Notes: generated by a model from the letters alone, not told the origin. Counted from the first letter of the stretch, positions 15,027 to 24,570 are shown. The stretch is DNA of 31,647 bases from CAZVXI01 sp964631295 (GCA_964631295.1 CAZVXI010000020.1:1-31647); one strand, 5' to 3'. Numbers and translations: made by a program.

Positions 15027-16835
15027 TTACTGCGCGAGTGCGAAATCGGCCGGTTGCTGATCGACGGCGGCAGGATCGAAGTCAGGGTGGTCCGGCGGTA
15101 CACCAAGGTAGCTGAGGGCTTGGTCCATCACGTCGCGCACGACTGGCCCGGCTGAGCGTCCTCCGCCATGCGGGGCCATCGTCTTGTCTGGATCATCAAC
15201 GATGCACAACACGACGAGTTTTGGTTCGTCAAGCGGCGCTGCCGCGATGAAACTTGATACGTAGCGTTCCTCGTGGTATCCGCCTCCCGCACGCTTGGGG
15301 AGTTGTGCCGTGCTGGATTTTCCGAACAACTGATATCGAGTCGACTCAGCAGGCCGACCAGTCCCATCCAGCATCACGCCGCGCATGACTTCCCGTGTGA
15401 GCAGAACCGTCTGCTCAGAGAGCACGCGGCGCACGATGTTGTAGTTGTCCGGGTCGCTTGATGCAGCGGTGATGCGAAGCGCTGGGATTGTGCCATCACG
15501 CGCGAGCGTGCAGAACGCACGAACGAGTTGTACCGGCGTGACAGCGATCTCGTGCCCCATCGCAAGCGATGTCTGAGTGTAATGCGACCAGTCGCTGTCA
15601 GCGGTGACAATCCCGATGGTCTCACCCGGCAGGCCGCAGTTGGTTTTCTGTCCGAAGCCGAAGTCTCGGATAAGTTGCTGCATCTGCTCATGCGTCATGC
15701 GCTCGGCGACCATCGCCATCCCAGAGTTGATCGACTTTACAAGCACTTTGCGCCATGACGCATCCTCGTAGTACCATGAATCACGGATGCGCCGCCCCTG
15801 GCTCGTTCGATATGCGGGTCCGATTGGCGTCGGCAAGACCTCATCGGGGGTCGCCAACCCCAGTTCTGTTGCCACCGCCCAGACAAAACTCTTAAACGTC
15901 GAACCGGGTTCGTATGGGTCGGTGACGCACCGATTACGACCAAGCCCGGGATGCTGAGCGCGCAAGGGATCTTCCGTCTGTTCCTCCCAGCCTTTGCGCG
16001 GGTTCAGACGATCGCACATGGCGAGAATCTCACCAGCCGACGGGTCAGCGACAATGATGCGGCCGCCACCCGCGTTGTGTTCGAGGATTGCCTGGTCCAA
16101 CCGCTCTTCAGCAATGCGCTGAATGACAAGATCGATACTCAGACGGACATCGTTGCCATCATTGCCGCGCGTGTAACCATCCGATTCGACCCACAACGGC
16201 TGGCGTCGAACATCACGCCAATATGTGAGCGAGCCGTGCTCGGGGGCAAGCTGGGATTCGAAGCGATGCTCGAAGCCTGCCAGCCCGGTCTGCTCGAAGC
16301 CGATCATGCCCAGCAGGCTGAGCGCCGTCTTGCCGTATGGATAGTGCCGTGTCAGGCGAGGTTCAAGCCCGACGCCGGGGAGATCGGCATCGCGCACCGC
16401 TGCAACACGCCAATCGTCCAGTGGATCGGCGAGAACGATGTACCGGCTCTCGGGTCGTGCGAGGATCGCGCGATCAATCTCGACCGGGTCGAGGCCGGTG
16501 ATGTCTGAGAGATCGACAGCAATCGTGTCGATGTCGTCGACCATCTTCGGATCAACAAACAATCGCTGCGCGATCGAACTTGTCGCAATGATCCGGCCAC
16601 GCCGATCGATGAGATCACCTCGACGGCGGAGGTTCATTGCGCTGGACTGCACGACCCCGGCAGCGCTCGCGAGACGTTCGTTGGCTTGCGTCTTGAGCAG
16701 CGTGACGCGCACGAAGACGCCGCCGAGACAGATCAGAATCACAGCGACGAGCAGGCGACTCCATGCACCAATGCGTTCGAGCTGTGCTTCGCCTGCACAC
16801 GTCCGGTCATGCTCCGGTGAATCATGCATCGCCAT
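15027..16835 (-). CDS. ftsI: Septal peptidoglycan transpeptidase FtsI (class B penicillin-binding protein)
   Basis: A 602-residue class B PBP that cross-links peptidoglycan at the division septum. A single membrane helix (~29-46) is followed by the PBP dimerisation domain (DLIDRRGRIIATSS from ~74, GLAGFEHRFE ~184-193) and the transpeptidase domain. Catalytic motifs: STFK (312-315, nucleophile Ser312), SIN (368-370), and KSST (506-509) where KTGT or KSGT is usual. The Gly-to-Ser change in the third motif is read directly from the codons AAA TCC AGC ACG. It starts 3 nt after the ftsL-like gene, as in dcw clusters. Position after rsmH and ftsL argues for FtsI over a sporulation or elongation paralogue. 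Confidence 0.93.
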   Translation of the reverse strand: MAMHDSPEHDRTCAGEAQLERIGAWSRLLVAVILICLGGVFVRVTLLKTQANERLASAAGVVQSSAMNLRRRGDLIDRRGRIIATSSIAQRLFVDPKMVDDIDTIAVDLSDITGLDPVEIDRAILARPESRYIVLADPLDDWRVAAVRDADLPGVGLEPRLTRHYPYGKTALSLLGMIGFEQTGLAGFEHRFESQLAPEHGSLTYWRDVRRQPLWVESDGYTRGNDGNDVRLSIDLVIQRIAEERLDQAILEHNAGGGRIIVADPSAGEILAMCDRLNPRKGWEEQTEDPLRAQHPGLGRNRCVTDPYEPGSTFKSFVWAVATELGLATPDEVLPTPIGPAYRTSQGRRIRDSWYYEDASWRKVLVKSINSGMAMVAERMTHEQMQQLIRDFGFGQKTNCGLPGETIGIVTADSDWSHYTQTSLAMGHEIAVTPVQLVRAFCTLARDGTIPALRITAASSDPDNYNIVRRVLSEQTVLLTREVMRGVMLDGTGRPAESTRYQLFGKSSTAQLPKRAGGGYHEERYVSSFIAAAPLDEPKLVVLCIVDDPDKTMAPHGGGRSAGPVVRDVMDQALSYLGVPPDHPDFDPAAVDQQPADFALAQ

Positions 16836-16838
16836 CGA

Positions 16839-17153
16839 TTACCATCCCGCAGGCTTTGCCGATTTGTCACCCGACGCAGCAAGTGAGCTTCGTGAAGCGG
16901 GCTGCGTCGCGCACGGAGCAGGTATCGTGCCCCAGTTCGAGTCAAGTTGCTCGATCTGCTCGTTCACGGTCTCCGGGCGGATGTGGTTTATCAACCGGCT
17001 GCGCAGTTCCCACAGTTCTGTTTCATGTCGGACAAGCCGCTGATGAACACTCGTCATTTCATGCGATGCATCGATGCGCTGCTGACGCAGCACAAGCAGC
17101 GCGATGCCTGTGATGCCGAGCGAGAGTACGATGGCGAGCAGTTTTGCGAACAT
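16839..17153 (-). CDS. ftsL: FtsL-like bitopic membrane protein with coiled coil
   Basis: A 104-residue protein with one N-terminal membrane helix (LLAIVLSLGITGIALLVL, ~4-21) and then a heptad stretch (QRIDASHEMTSVHQRLVRHE to ~70), the topology of FtsL/DivIC proteins that bridge FtsQ/B to the FtsWI synthase. The C-terminal ~35 residues are low complexity. FtsL proteins have little sequence conservation, so the assignment rests on size, topology and its place immediately upstream of ftsI. Confidence 0.65.
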   Translation of the reverse strand: MFAKLLAIVLSLGITGIALLVLRQQRIDASHEMTSVHQRLVRHETELWELRSRLINHIRPETVNEQIEQLDSNWGTIPAPCATQPASRSSLAASGDKSAKPAGW

Positions 17154-17164
17154 GGTCGTGTGGA

Positions 17165-18070
17165 TCAGTCAGCCGGTATCCGAATCGTTATGCCTTCAAT
17201 CAGGCGGTCTGGATCTGGGATTTCCCTGGGGTTTGCTTTCTGCAGGTCGCTCCAGCGACTTGCGGAACCAAGCAGTTTCTGAGCAAGTTCTGAGAGTGTG
17301 TCGCCGCGCTTGATTGTGTAGGTGCGCAGCTCACTCTGCTTCTGACGTGCGGTGTGGCTTGGGCGATGTTCCCCCGGCGTCCTGCGGGTGACGCCCTTGA
17401 GCGTTGCAGGGAGTTTCAGCCGCGTGCCAGCTTGAACAAGGTTCGGATCAGCGATGGCGTTGAAGTCCGCAAGTGCGTTCACGAGCGATGCTGTGCCGTA
17501 GAAGCTGCTGCAGATTGTGGATAGTGCCTCGCGATCGCGCACGTCATGAAACGTGATGCCTGTCGGCGGTGTTGCCTCGGACAGATCATCGAGCGAGATG
17601 ATCTCCAGTTGCGTTTCGGTCTGCGGACGGGCAGGCTCAACGGCTGTGTTACGTGCGGATGCATTGCTCTCAGGGTCGCTGAGATCGATCGCATGTCCGC
17701 CAACGTCAGTGCGCGGTGAGTCGTCGCCACCCACGTTGCGTGATTGGTCGACAATGTGGAGATCGGCACTGTCGGCCTGCTGAGTGTTTGATCGCATCCT
17801 GGTTTCACTTGGCTGCTGCGACGGCTGATACTCAACAAGCCGGGCCGCTGCCTGGGTCGTATTCGCTGCAAGTGGGTCGACCACACCAAGTTGCGCCGCT
17901 TCCTGCCTGCTGGCAGCAGACAAGTGATCGGAGATGAGAATTCCAACGATCAGAATGAGGCCAAAACCAACAACCAGCGCCAGTTTGTTTTCCCGCGTCA
18001 TGCGTCCGAAGCATCCGTGCTGCGGAGCGGCCTTCGACTCATCCTCGTCCAAGGAACCCCTGTGTATCAC
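17165..18070 (-). CDS. Membrane-anchored protein with two LysM domains
   Basis: A 301-residue protein. A membrane helix spans ~30-47 (preceded by charged residues, so the N terminus is probably cytoplasmic). A polar, disordered linker (~50-165) follows, then a degenerate LysM (~173-221, FHDVRDREALSTICSSFYG ... LKLPA) and a canonical LysM at the C terminus (251-301, YTIKRGDTLSELAQKLLG ... IRIPAD). LysM domains bind the GlcNAc backbone of peptidoglycan. The GTG start overlaps the rsmH stop (GTGA) and its stop is 11 nt from the ftsL-like start, so it is an integral part of the division/wall operon. A role in anchoring or sensing septal peptidoglycan is inference. No catalytic domain is present. 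Confidence 0.88.
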   Translation of the reverse strand: MIHRGSLDEDESKAAPQHGCFGRMTRENKLALVVGFGLILIVGILISDHLSAASRQEAAQLGVVDPLAANTTQAAARLVEYQPSQQPSETRMRSNTQQADSADLHIVDQSRNVGGDDSPRTDVGGHAIDLSDPESNASARNTAVEPARPQTETQLEIISLDDLSEATPPTGITFHDVRDREALSTICSSFYGTASLVNALADFNAIADPNLVQAGTRLKLPATLKGVTRRTPGEHRPSHTARQKQSELRTYTIKRGDTLSELAQKLLGSASRWSDLQKANPREIPDPDRLIEGITIRIPAD

Positions 18071-19113
18071 CCATGGTGCACGTCGCCGACTATCGCGACA
18101 CGCAGTTTTGCTGAACGCGACCTGGGGTTGCGGCGAACCTCCTGTTCATCCGCGACAACGGGTTTACTCGTAAGCACCGTCGCCAGCCCGCGCTGTTTCA
18201 TCTGCTGGAATGCTCGCTTCACTCGCCTGTCCTCGTGGCTGTGAAAACTGATGATCCCGACTCGGACACCCCGCTCCAGCCAGCTATCCGTGCTGGCTGA
18301 GAGCAACTGGGCCTGCCTGTCGATCATCTCCAGCAATCCGTCGAGCGCTTCCAACTCCCGGTTCACCGCGATGCGAAGCGCCATGAACGAACGCGTCGCT
18401 GGGTGCATCCGAGATTGGCGAGCCCGACTGCCGTAGGCATCTCGAACAAGTTGAGCGAACTCCAGCGTAGAATGGATCGGCCTGCGCTGCCGAGTCTGTA
18501 CAACTTTCCGCGCGATTCGCCGGGCGAGGGGATCTTCGCCCACGTGGAAGATCAGGTCAGCCAGCTCTGACTCTGACAGCGAGCACAGCAGATCGGCCGC
18601 GGTTGGGGTGTTTGCAGTCGGATCGAGCCGCATATCCAGTGGTGCGTCGTGCTGAAAACTGAATCCTCGCGCCGGATCATCCATCTGCGTTGATGCAAAG
18701 CCAAGGTCGGCGAGGACGATATCCGCGCGCAGCCCACGGGAGGAGAGAGTCTCTCCGATCGCGAGGAAACTCGAGTGCACCAGAATCGACCGGCACTTGG
18801 ATCGATCGAGCCGATCTTGCGCGAACGCGATGTTTGCCGGATCAAGGTCGAAACCGACGACCGTTGTCTCACGATACGACGCAGCGTTGTCGATCGCTGC
18901 TGCAGCCTCGACTATCGCTGCCGCGTGGCCGGCACGCCCGAGGGTACAATCAACGATGGTTTCGCCGGATTTCGGAGAAAGCAGGCTGATCAGCGACTCG
19001 AGCAACACGGGCTGGTGCCCGGCCGATTCTTCCGGCAAACGGTCGTCTTGTGTCTGATCTGGTGCCACGAGGTCGTTGTACCAAAAGGTCGCGGCGGATG
19101 CGCTTGGTGCCAT
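18067..19113 (-). CDS. rsmH: 16S rRNA (cytosine1402-N4)-methyltransferase RsmH
   Basis: RsmH (MraW) methylates N4 of C1402 in the ribosomal P site using SAM. At 348 residues it is slightly long because of a ~30-residue N-terminal extension before GHQPVLLESL. Family motifs: VDCTLGRAGHAA (SAM-binding loop, ~54-65), GFDLDPANIAFA, LADLGFASTQMDDPARGFSF, PLDMRLD and IISFHSHEDRRVK. The extension raises the possibility of a later start such as the GTG coding for Val16. It is the first gene of the rsmH-LysM-ftsL-ftsI run, the usual dcw order except that mraZ is absent upstream (sppA diverges there instead). Confidence 0.96.
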   Translation of the reverse strand: MAPSASAATFWYNDLVAPDQTQDDRLPEESAGHQPVLLESLISLLSPKSGETIVDCTLGRAGHAAAIVEAAAAIDNAASYRETTVVGFDLDPANIAFAQDRLDRSKCRSILVHSSFLAIGETLSSRGLRADIVLADLGFASTQMDDPARGFSFQHDAPLDMRLDPTANTPTAADLLCSLSESELADLIFHVGEDPLARRIARKVVQTRQRRPIHSTLEFAQLVRDAYGSRARQSRMHPATRSFMALRIAVNRELEALDGLLEMIDRQAQLLSASTDSWLERGVRVGIISFHSHEDRRVKRAFQQMKQRGLATVLTSKPVVADEQEVRRNPRSRSAKLRVAIVGDVHHG

Positions 19114-19175
19114 CCGCTGCAGTGTTCAAGCTGTTCAGGTCGATGCCTGTGCAGTTCTCCACAGGAGCTTCACCC

Positions 19176-20201
19176 ATGCCACGCGCTGCTCTGCTGATCG
19201 TCGTGTTACTGCTGCTGACATGCTCGACTGTACCACTGGTCGGGTGTGTCGGCATGCGGTTTTCAGTCGATCTGGTGCCCACGTCGAACGATCTCGCGGA
19301 AACGCGCGTGTCGATCGACTCCGCATCGCACAAGGGTAAGGACAAAGTCGCGCTGATCGATGTATCGGGCCTCATCGTGAATGCGAAGCCACCGGGTCTG
19401 CTCTCGCGCAGGGAAAACCCGGTCGCCCGTTTTGCAGAGGCCCTGCAAAAGGCAGCCGCAGATGACCGCGTGCGCGCGATCATTGTGCGCATCAACTCCC
19501 CAGGCGGAACGGTGACTGCTTCTGATGTGATGTATCGGGAACTCGTCAACTTCAAACAGACCACGACGAAGCCAGTCGTGATTCTCATGGCAGACGTTGC
19601 TGCATCCGGCGGGTATTACCTCGCGTGTGCAGGTGATCATCTCATCGCGCATGGGACGACCATCACTGGTTCCATCGGGGTGATCATGCAGACTGTGGAT
19701 GTCTCAAGCGGACTTTCGCGGATAGGCATCAAAACGGACGCGATCGTCTCCGGCCCGAACAAGGACCTCGCCTCACCGCTGGCGCCGATGCCGGATGAGC
19801 ACCGCGAGATCCTGCAGAGAATCGTGGACGAGTTCTACGGGAGTTTCCGGCAAATCGTGATTGATGCACGATCGGGCATTGCTTCGACCGATCTCGCATG
19901 GGTGACGGACGGCCGTGTCGTCACCGGCAAGCAAGCAGCCGAGATCGGACTCGTGGACGAGGTCGGCGATTTGCGCATCGCGTTCGCGCGAGCGCGTGAA
20001 CATGCTGGCCTCAGCAATGCTTCGCTTGTCAGGTATCACCGACCGTCGCAGCATGTCGGTAGTGCATATGCGCAATCGCCCCACACGACACCGATGACAC
20101 AACAGCAGCAGATCAACCTGATGCAGTTGAACGTCGATGTGAGTGCGCTGTTCACGGACGCTGGCTTCTACTACCTGTGGGATCCGCACGCGTGGGAATG
20201 A
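19176..20201 (+). CDS. sppA: Signal peptide peptidase SppA-type protease, lipoprotein form
   Basis: A 341-residue S49-family serine protease. The N terminus is a lipoprotein signal with lipobox LVGC (Cys24), so it should be tethered to a membrane. The crotonase-fold protease core contains RINSPGGTVTASD (~105-117), catalytic Ser144 in ADVAASGGYYLA, and the general-base Lys196 in SGPNKDLASP, the Ser/Lys dyad of short (Bacillus-type) SppA, about half the length of the duplicated E. coli protein. It probably degrades leftover signal peptides. The start at 19176 is preferred over upstream in-frame codons because AGGAG lies 8 nt before it and it begins the lipoprotein signal. The C-terminal ~50 residues are Gln-rich and not recognised. 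Confidence 0.92.
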   Translation: MPRAALLIVVLLLLTCSTVPLVGCVGMRFSVDLVPTSNDLAETRVSIDSASHKGKDKVALIDVSGLIVNAKPPGLLSRRENPVARFAEALQKAAADDRVRAIIVRINSPGGTVTASDVMYRELVNFKQTTTKPVVILMADVAASGGYYLACAGDHLIAHGTTITGSIGVIMQTVDVSSGLSRIGIKTDAIVSGPNKDLASPLAPMPDEHREILQRIVDEFYGSFRQIVIDARSGIASTDLAWVTDGRVVTGKQAAEIGLVDEVGDLRIAFARAREHAGLSNASLVRYHRPSQHVGSAYAQSPHTTPMTQQQQINLMQLNVDVSALFTDAGFYYLWDPHAWE

Positions 20202-21509
20202 TCAAAGCCCGAGCAACAGGCGCTCGGGATTCTCAATGCAGTTCTTGACATGGATGAGGAACTTCACAGCACCCTCGCCATCGACGATGCGATGGTCGTA
20301 ACTGAGCGCGAGGTACATCATCGGCCGCAGTACGATGTGGCCCGGGTTTTTCGGATCTTCGACGGCACGATTCATGATTTTGTGCATGCCAAGGATGCCC
20401 GACTGTGGCGGATTGAGGATTGGCGTCGAGTTGAGCGACCCGTAGATTCCCCCGTTGGAGATCGTAAATGTACCGCCGGTCATCTCATCCATTGTGAGTT
20501 TGCCATCGCGCGCGCGGGTCGCGAGGTCTTTGATCGTCTGTTCGACCTCCGCGAACGACATCTGCTCGGCGTTGCGGAGTACGGGGACGACCAGGCCCTT
20601 CGGAGTGCCGACCGCAACTGAGATGTCGACGAAATCGTGATATTCAACTTCATCACCGACGATGTATGAGTTCACATTGGGCAGTGCCTGCAACGCTGAG
20701 ACGCATGCTTTTACGAAGAACGACATGAAGCCAAGCCCGACACGGTGACGTTCAGCAAACGTCTCTTTGTGCTGCTTGCGGAGGCGCATGACTTCCGACA
20801 TGTCTGCTTCATTGAACGTCGTCAGCATTGCCGCGTTGTGCTGCGCTTCAACAAGTCGCTCGGCAATGCGCTGGCGGAGCTTGCTCATCTTTTCGCGTCG
20901 ACTGCCGCGCGAGCCGGTGACAACTGAAGCGATTGATGTTGCCTGTTGGCGGTCTCCGGCGTCAACATCACCGGCTGTGGAACGTGCAATAGCGCCCGAC
21001 GACTGATCCTTCACCGCATGTTCGACATCATGTTTCGTGATGCGGCCGCTCGGCCCCGTACCCTGCACGTTGGCAAGATCGATGCCCTGGTCAGCTGCCA
21101 TCTTGCGAGCAACGGAGGTAGCGCGCGCCTGCTCGTTCTCCGCAGCAACTTCCTGCTTTGCCTGTTGTTCGACGTCAGCCGAATCATCACGCCGATCCTG
21201 CTCTTTGCCATTGTCCTGCTGGTCGCCCGGCTTTGGTTCGGATGTCGCGTATCCGTTTGATGAGGGCTTCTTCGCATCTGTGTCAATCGAGCCGATCGCC
21301 TGACCAACTTCCATCTCATCGCCCTCGGATGCGCCGATATGGAGCACGCCGCTCTCAGGTGCGGGCACTTCAAGCGTGACCTTGTCAGACTCGATTTCAA
21401 CGAGTGCTTCGTCCTTTTCCACCCAGTCGCCATCGCTGCGCGACCACGGGCCAAGCACGACTTCGGTAATGGATTCGCCCGGACTTGGAATGGTGATATC
21501 AACTGGCAT
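20202..21509 (-). CDS. sucB: Dihydrolipoamide succinyltransferase, E2 of 2-oxoglutarate dehydrogenase
   Basis: E2o transfers the succinyl group from E1 to CoA via a lipoyl arm. The 435 residues comprise one lipoyl domain (1-~77, lipoylated Lys43 in IESDKV), an acidic/Gln-rich linker, a peripheral E3-binding domain (~127-165, KMAADQGIDLANVQGTGPSG), a second linker, and the catalytic domain from ~205 with the acyltransferase motif SYDHRIVDGEGA (His406, Asp410). NGGIYGSLNSTPILNPPQS is diagnostic for succinyl rather than acetyl transferases. It lies 38 nt after sucA on the same strand. No dihydrolipoamide dehydrogenase gene is in the window. Its stop abuts that of sppA with no intergenic base. 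Confidence 0.97.
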   Translation of the reverse strand: MPVDITIPSPGESITEVVLGPWSRSDGDWVEKDEALVEIESDKVTLEVPAPESGVLHIGASEGDEMEVGQAIGSIDTDAKKPSSNGYATSEPKPGDQQDNGKEQDRRDDSADVEQQAKQEVAAENEQARATSVARKMAADQGIDLANVQGTGPSGRITKHDVEHAVKDQSSGAIARSTAGDVDAGDRQQATSIASVVTGSRGSRREKMSKLRQRIAERLVEAQHNAAMLTTFNEADMSEVMRLRKQHKETFAERHRVGLGFMSFFVKACVSALQALPNVNSYIVGDEVEYHDFVDISVAVGTPKGLVVPVLRNAEQMSFAEVEQTIKDLATRARDGKLTMDEMTGGTFTISNGGIYGSLNSTPILNPPQSGILGMHKIMNRAVEDPKNPGHIVLRPMMYLALSYDHRIVDGEGAVKFLIHVKNCIENPERLLLGL

Positions 21510-21547
21510 GGTGGTGACTCGTGCGCGAGCGCGTTCCGCGTGATGGC

Positions 21548-24433
21548 TCAGCCGGCCTTGGCAACGGGCTGCGGCTGTTCGTCCTTACTGGATGAACCTG
21601 ACTCTTTGTCGGGTTGCGAGGAGTTTGCAGGTTCTTCGAGGCCGATCGCGTTCACAAGAATGCGATGCTGTTCCTGCTTGTGCATCTTTTCTGACGCAAC
21701 TGCCGGCGTGGCGCTCGCATCTCGGCCGACGTAGTGAAGGCTCAGATCAAGCGACTCGCGCAGTTCTGCATCAATAAACCGCCATGCGCCCATGTTCCTC
21801 GGTTCCTCCTGCACCCACACCTTCTCGGCATCGGGGTAGCGGTCGAGCACGGCGCGGAGAGATTCGAGACGCAGCGGATACAACTGCTCGATTCGCGCGA
21901 TGGCAACGTGATTGCCTTCCACATGATCTCGATGAGCAAGCAAGTCGTAATATACCTTTCCCGAACACATCAGAAGGCGGTCAATCTTGCTCGGATCGGT
22001 CACTGCAGGATCGTCGAGAACGTGATGGAAGCGGTCGTCGACGAACTCGTCAACGTAGCTGACTGCTTTGGGGTGCCGCAACAGGCTCTTGGGCGTCATG
22101 ACGATGAGCGGCTTGCGAAAGTTGCGGTGCATCTGGCGTCGCAGGAGGTGAAAATGCTGCGCGGGGGTTGTCGGGTAGGCGACCTGCAAATTGTTCTTGG
22201 CGCACAGCGTGAGGAATCGCTCGAGTCGAGCGGAGGAGTGTTCCGGGCCAGCACCCTCATAGCCATGCGGCAGCAGACAGACGAGCCCGCTGCAGCGCGA
22301 CCACTTCACTTCCGCTGATGCAATGAACTGATCGAAGATGACCTGAGCGCCATTGGCGAAATCGCCGAACTGCGCTTCCCACACGATCAGCATGTGTGGA
22401 TCACCAAGTGAGTAACCGTACTCGAAACCGACACATGCGCTCTCCGTGAGCGGGCTGTTGTGAATACAGAACCGCGATTGTTCATCGTCGATATGATTCA
22501 GCGAACAGTGTGGCTCACCCGTTTTCTGATCGAAGACAACTGCGTGGCGATGGCTGAAGGTGCCACGTTCCACGTCCTGTCCGGTGACACGGACAGCATC
22601 TCCGTCAAGCAGGAGCGTGCCGTAGGCAAGCATCTCACCCATGCCCCAGTCAAGGGGTTTGCCTTCCTCGATTGCGCTGCCACGATAATCCAGCAGGTTC
22701 TTCTTCAGCCTGCGGTGAGGTGTGAAGCCGTCCGGGCATGAACCGAGCGCCTTTGAGACTTTGAGCAGTTGCTCGCGTGGCACGCCGGTCTCGACAGGAT
22801 CATCGCTGTATTCTTCTGTCAATCCCGACCACGACGACTTGAACGCTGCAACAGTGCTGGAGACCGGCTGATCCTTGGAACTTGTTTGTGCTTCATCAAG
22901 CCGCTCGCGAAGTTCATCGTACTTGGCCTTGAACTGATCCTGCGAGATGTGCCCTTCGTCGACGAGCCGGTCGACATACTTCTGAAGGACCGACTCGCGA
23001 TTGCGGATGATCTCGTACATCAATGGCTGCGTAAATGCAGGCTCATCGCCCTCGTTGTGGCCGTACTTTCGATAACACCACATATCTATAACGACGTCAT
23101 TTTTGAACTGCTGGCGATAGGCGAGAGCGAGCGTTGCTGCAAAGACGCATGCCTCCGGGTCGTCGCCGTTGACGTGAAGAATCGGCGCATTGACCATCTT
23201 GGCGATATCGGTGCAGTAGCGGCCGCTGTGCGCATCGGATGGGTTGGTCGTGAACCCGATCTGATTGTTGACCACAATGTGGATTGCTCCACCGACGGTG
23301 TATCCGTCGAGGTGAGCCATGTTGAACATCTCTGCGACGATTCCCTGACCCGGGAAAGAGGCATCGCCATGGATGAGCAGGGGCACGCATTGCGCCCGTT
23401 CTGTGTCCTCGCGGGTTCGCTGCTTGGCGCGCGCTCGGCCAAGTACGACGGAGTGCCCGAACTCCAGATGGGACGGATTCGGTGACAGCGTCAGGCGGAC
23501 GGACTCTCCCGAGGGCGTCGCATGGTCGCTCGAGTAGCCGCGGTGATATTTCACATCGCCGCCGCCTTCGACAAAGTCTTCCACCCACGCTTCTTCAAAC
23601 TCGGTAAAAAGTTGTGTGTAGGTCTTCTGCAGGATGTTGACGAGGACATTGATGCGCCCGCGATGGGCCATGCCGATCGTGAGTTCTTCGATGCCATGTC
23701 CGGGCGCTGCGTTGATCAACTCGTTGAGCATGGGATTGAGTGAGTCAGCCCCTTCAAGGCTGAAACGCTTCTTCCCCTGGTATCGGACGGAGAGGAAACT
23801 TTCGAGCGCATCCGCCTCGATCAACTCGCTCAGGACGCGCTGCTTCTGATCTGGCGTGAACTCCGGTGCATTGCGCACAGGTTCCATCTGCTGCTGAAGC
23901 CAGCGGCGCTGTGTGCGATTTTGGATGTGCATGTACTCCACACCGACGTGACGGCAGTATGTGTCACGCAACGCATCGATGATCTCGCGGAGCGTGACAT
24001 CGTTGTCAAGGGGGAGGTGGCCCGGATCGAATCGCTTGTCGAGGTCGTCCTCGGAAAGGCCAAACGACTCGAGCTCAAGTTGTTCAGGCATCGGCCGGAC
24101 GGTGCCAAGCGGATCGAGGTCTGCCGCGAGGTGGCCGATGTCGCGATAGTGGTAGATCAGTGAGTCCACCTTGCTCTGGCTCGAGTGTGCCACATGGCCT
24201 GTCCCAGACTCGTGCCACTTGGCGGCCGGCAACTTGTCTGCATCGCCAGCCTGCCGCACCGCGAGGTCGAAGCCCTCGAAGAACCGGCGCATATCCTGGT
24301 CGACGGACTCTGGTCGGTCCTTCCACTGCTGATACATCTGATCGATGTAGGCACTGTTCCAGCCATTGAGAGACAGTTCTGCGGGACCGGCCGAGCCGGC
24401 TTCCTGCGTGGCCGATGCATTCGACTTTCTCAT
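21548..24433 (-). CDS. sucA: 2-oxoglutarate dehydrogenase E1 component
   Basis: Thiamine-diphosphate E1 that decarboxylates 2-oxoglutarate and succinylates the E2 lipoyl arm. The 961-residue length is typical. Visible features: N-terminal E2-interaction segment LNGWNSAYIDQMYQQWKDRP, GMAHRGRINVLVNIL, GDASFPGQGIVAE, NNQIGFTTNP, the ThDP/Mg motif HVNGDDPEACVFA, and KYGHNEGDEPAFTQPLMY. The C-terminal transketolase-type domain has WEAQFGDFANGAQVIFDQF and LLPHGYEGAGPEHSSARLERFL. The Met at 24433 is preferred to one 11 codons upstream because AAGAGA precedes it at suitable spacing and homology starts there. The operon continues into sucB. Confidence 0.97.
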   Translation of the reverse strand: MRKSNASATQEAGSAGPAELSLNGWNSAYIDQMYQQWKDRPESVDQDMRRFFEGFDLAVRQAGDADKLPAAKWHESGTGHVAHSSQSKVDSLIYHYRDIGHLAADLDPLGTVRPMPEQLELESFGLSEDDLDKRFDPGHLPLDNDVTLREIIDALRDTYCRHVGVEYMHIQNRTQRRWLQQQMEPVRNAPEFTPDQKQRVLSELIEADALESFLSVRYQGKKRFSLEGADSLNPMLNELINAAPGHGIEELTIGMAHRGRINVLVNILQKTYTQLFTEFEEAWVEDFVEGGGDVKYHRGYSSDHATPSGESVRLTLSPNPSHLEFGHSVVLGRARAKQRTREDTERAQCVPLLIHGDASFPGQGIVAEMFNMAHLDGYTVGGAIHIVVNNQIGFTTNPSDAHSGRYCTDIAKMVNAPILHVNGDDPEACVFAATLALAYRQQFKNDVVIDMWCYRKYGHNEGDEPAFTQPLMYEIIRNRESVLQKYVDRLVDEGHISQDQFKAKYDELRERLDEAQTSSKDQPVSSTVAAFKSSWSGLTEEYSDDPVETGVPREQLLKVSKALGSCPDGFTPHRRLKKNLLDYRGSAIEEGKPLDWGMGEMLAYGTLLLDGDAVRVTGQDVERGTFSHRHAVVFDQKTGEPHCSLNHIDDEQSRFCIHNSPLTESACVGFEYGYSLGDPHMLIVWEAQFGDFANGAQVIFDQFIASAEVKWSRCSGLVCLLPHGYEGAGPEHSSARLERFLTLCAKNNLQVAYPTTPAQHFHLLRRQMHRNFRKPLIVMTPKSLLRHPKAVSYVDEFVDDRFHHVLDDPAVTDPSKIDRLLMCSGKVYYDLLAHRDHVEGNHVAIARIEQLYPLRLESLRAVLDRYPDAEKVWVQEEPRNMGAWRFIDAELRESLDLSLHYVGRDASATPAVASEKMHKQEQHRILVNAIGLEEPANSSQPDKESGSSSKDEQPQPVAKAG

Positions 24434-24570
24434 GTAAATCTCTTGCTGTACATGATTTACGGGCACGCGCCTGGCGATCGCGGACGCTGGTTCGCGCTGC
24501 GGGCACCATTGTAGCCCTGCACTGGTGGATTATCGGCGCGATGCGAGCGGCGATTGACCGCGGTCGTGCA

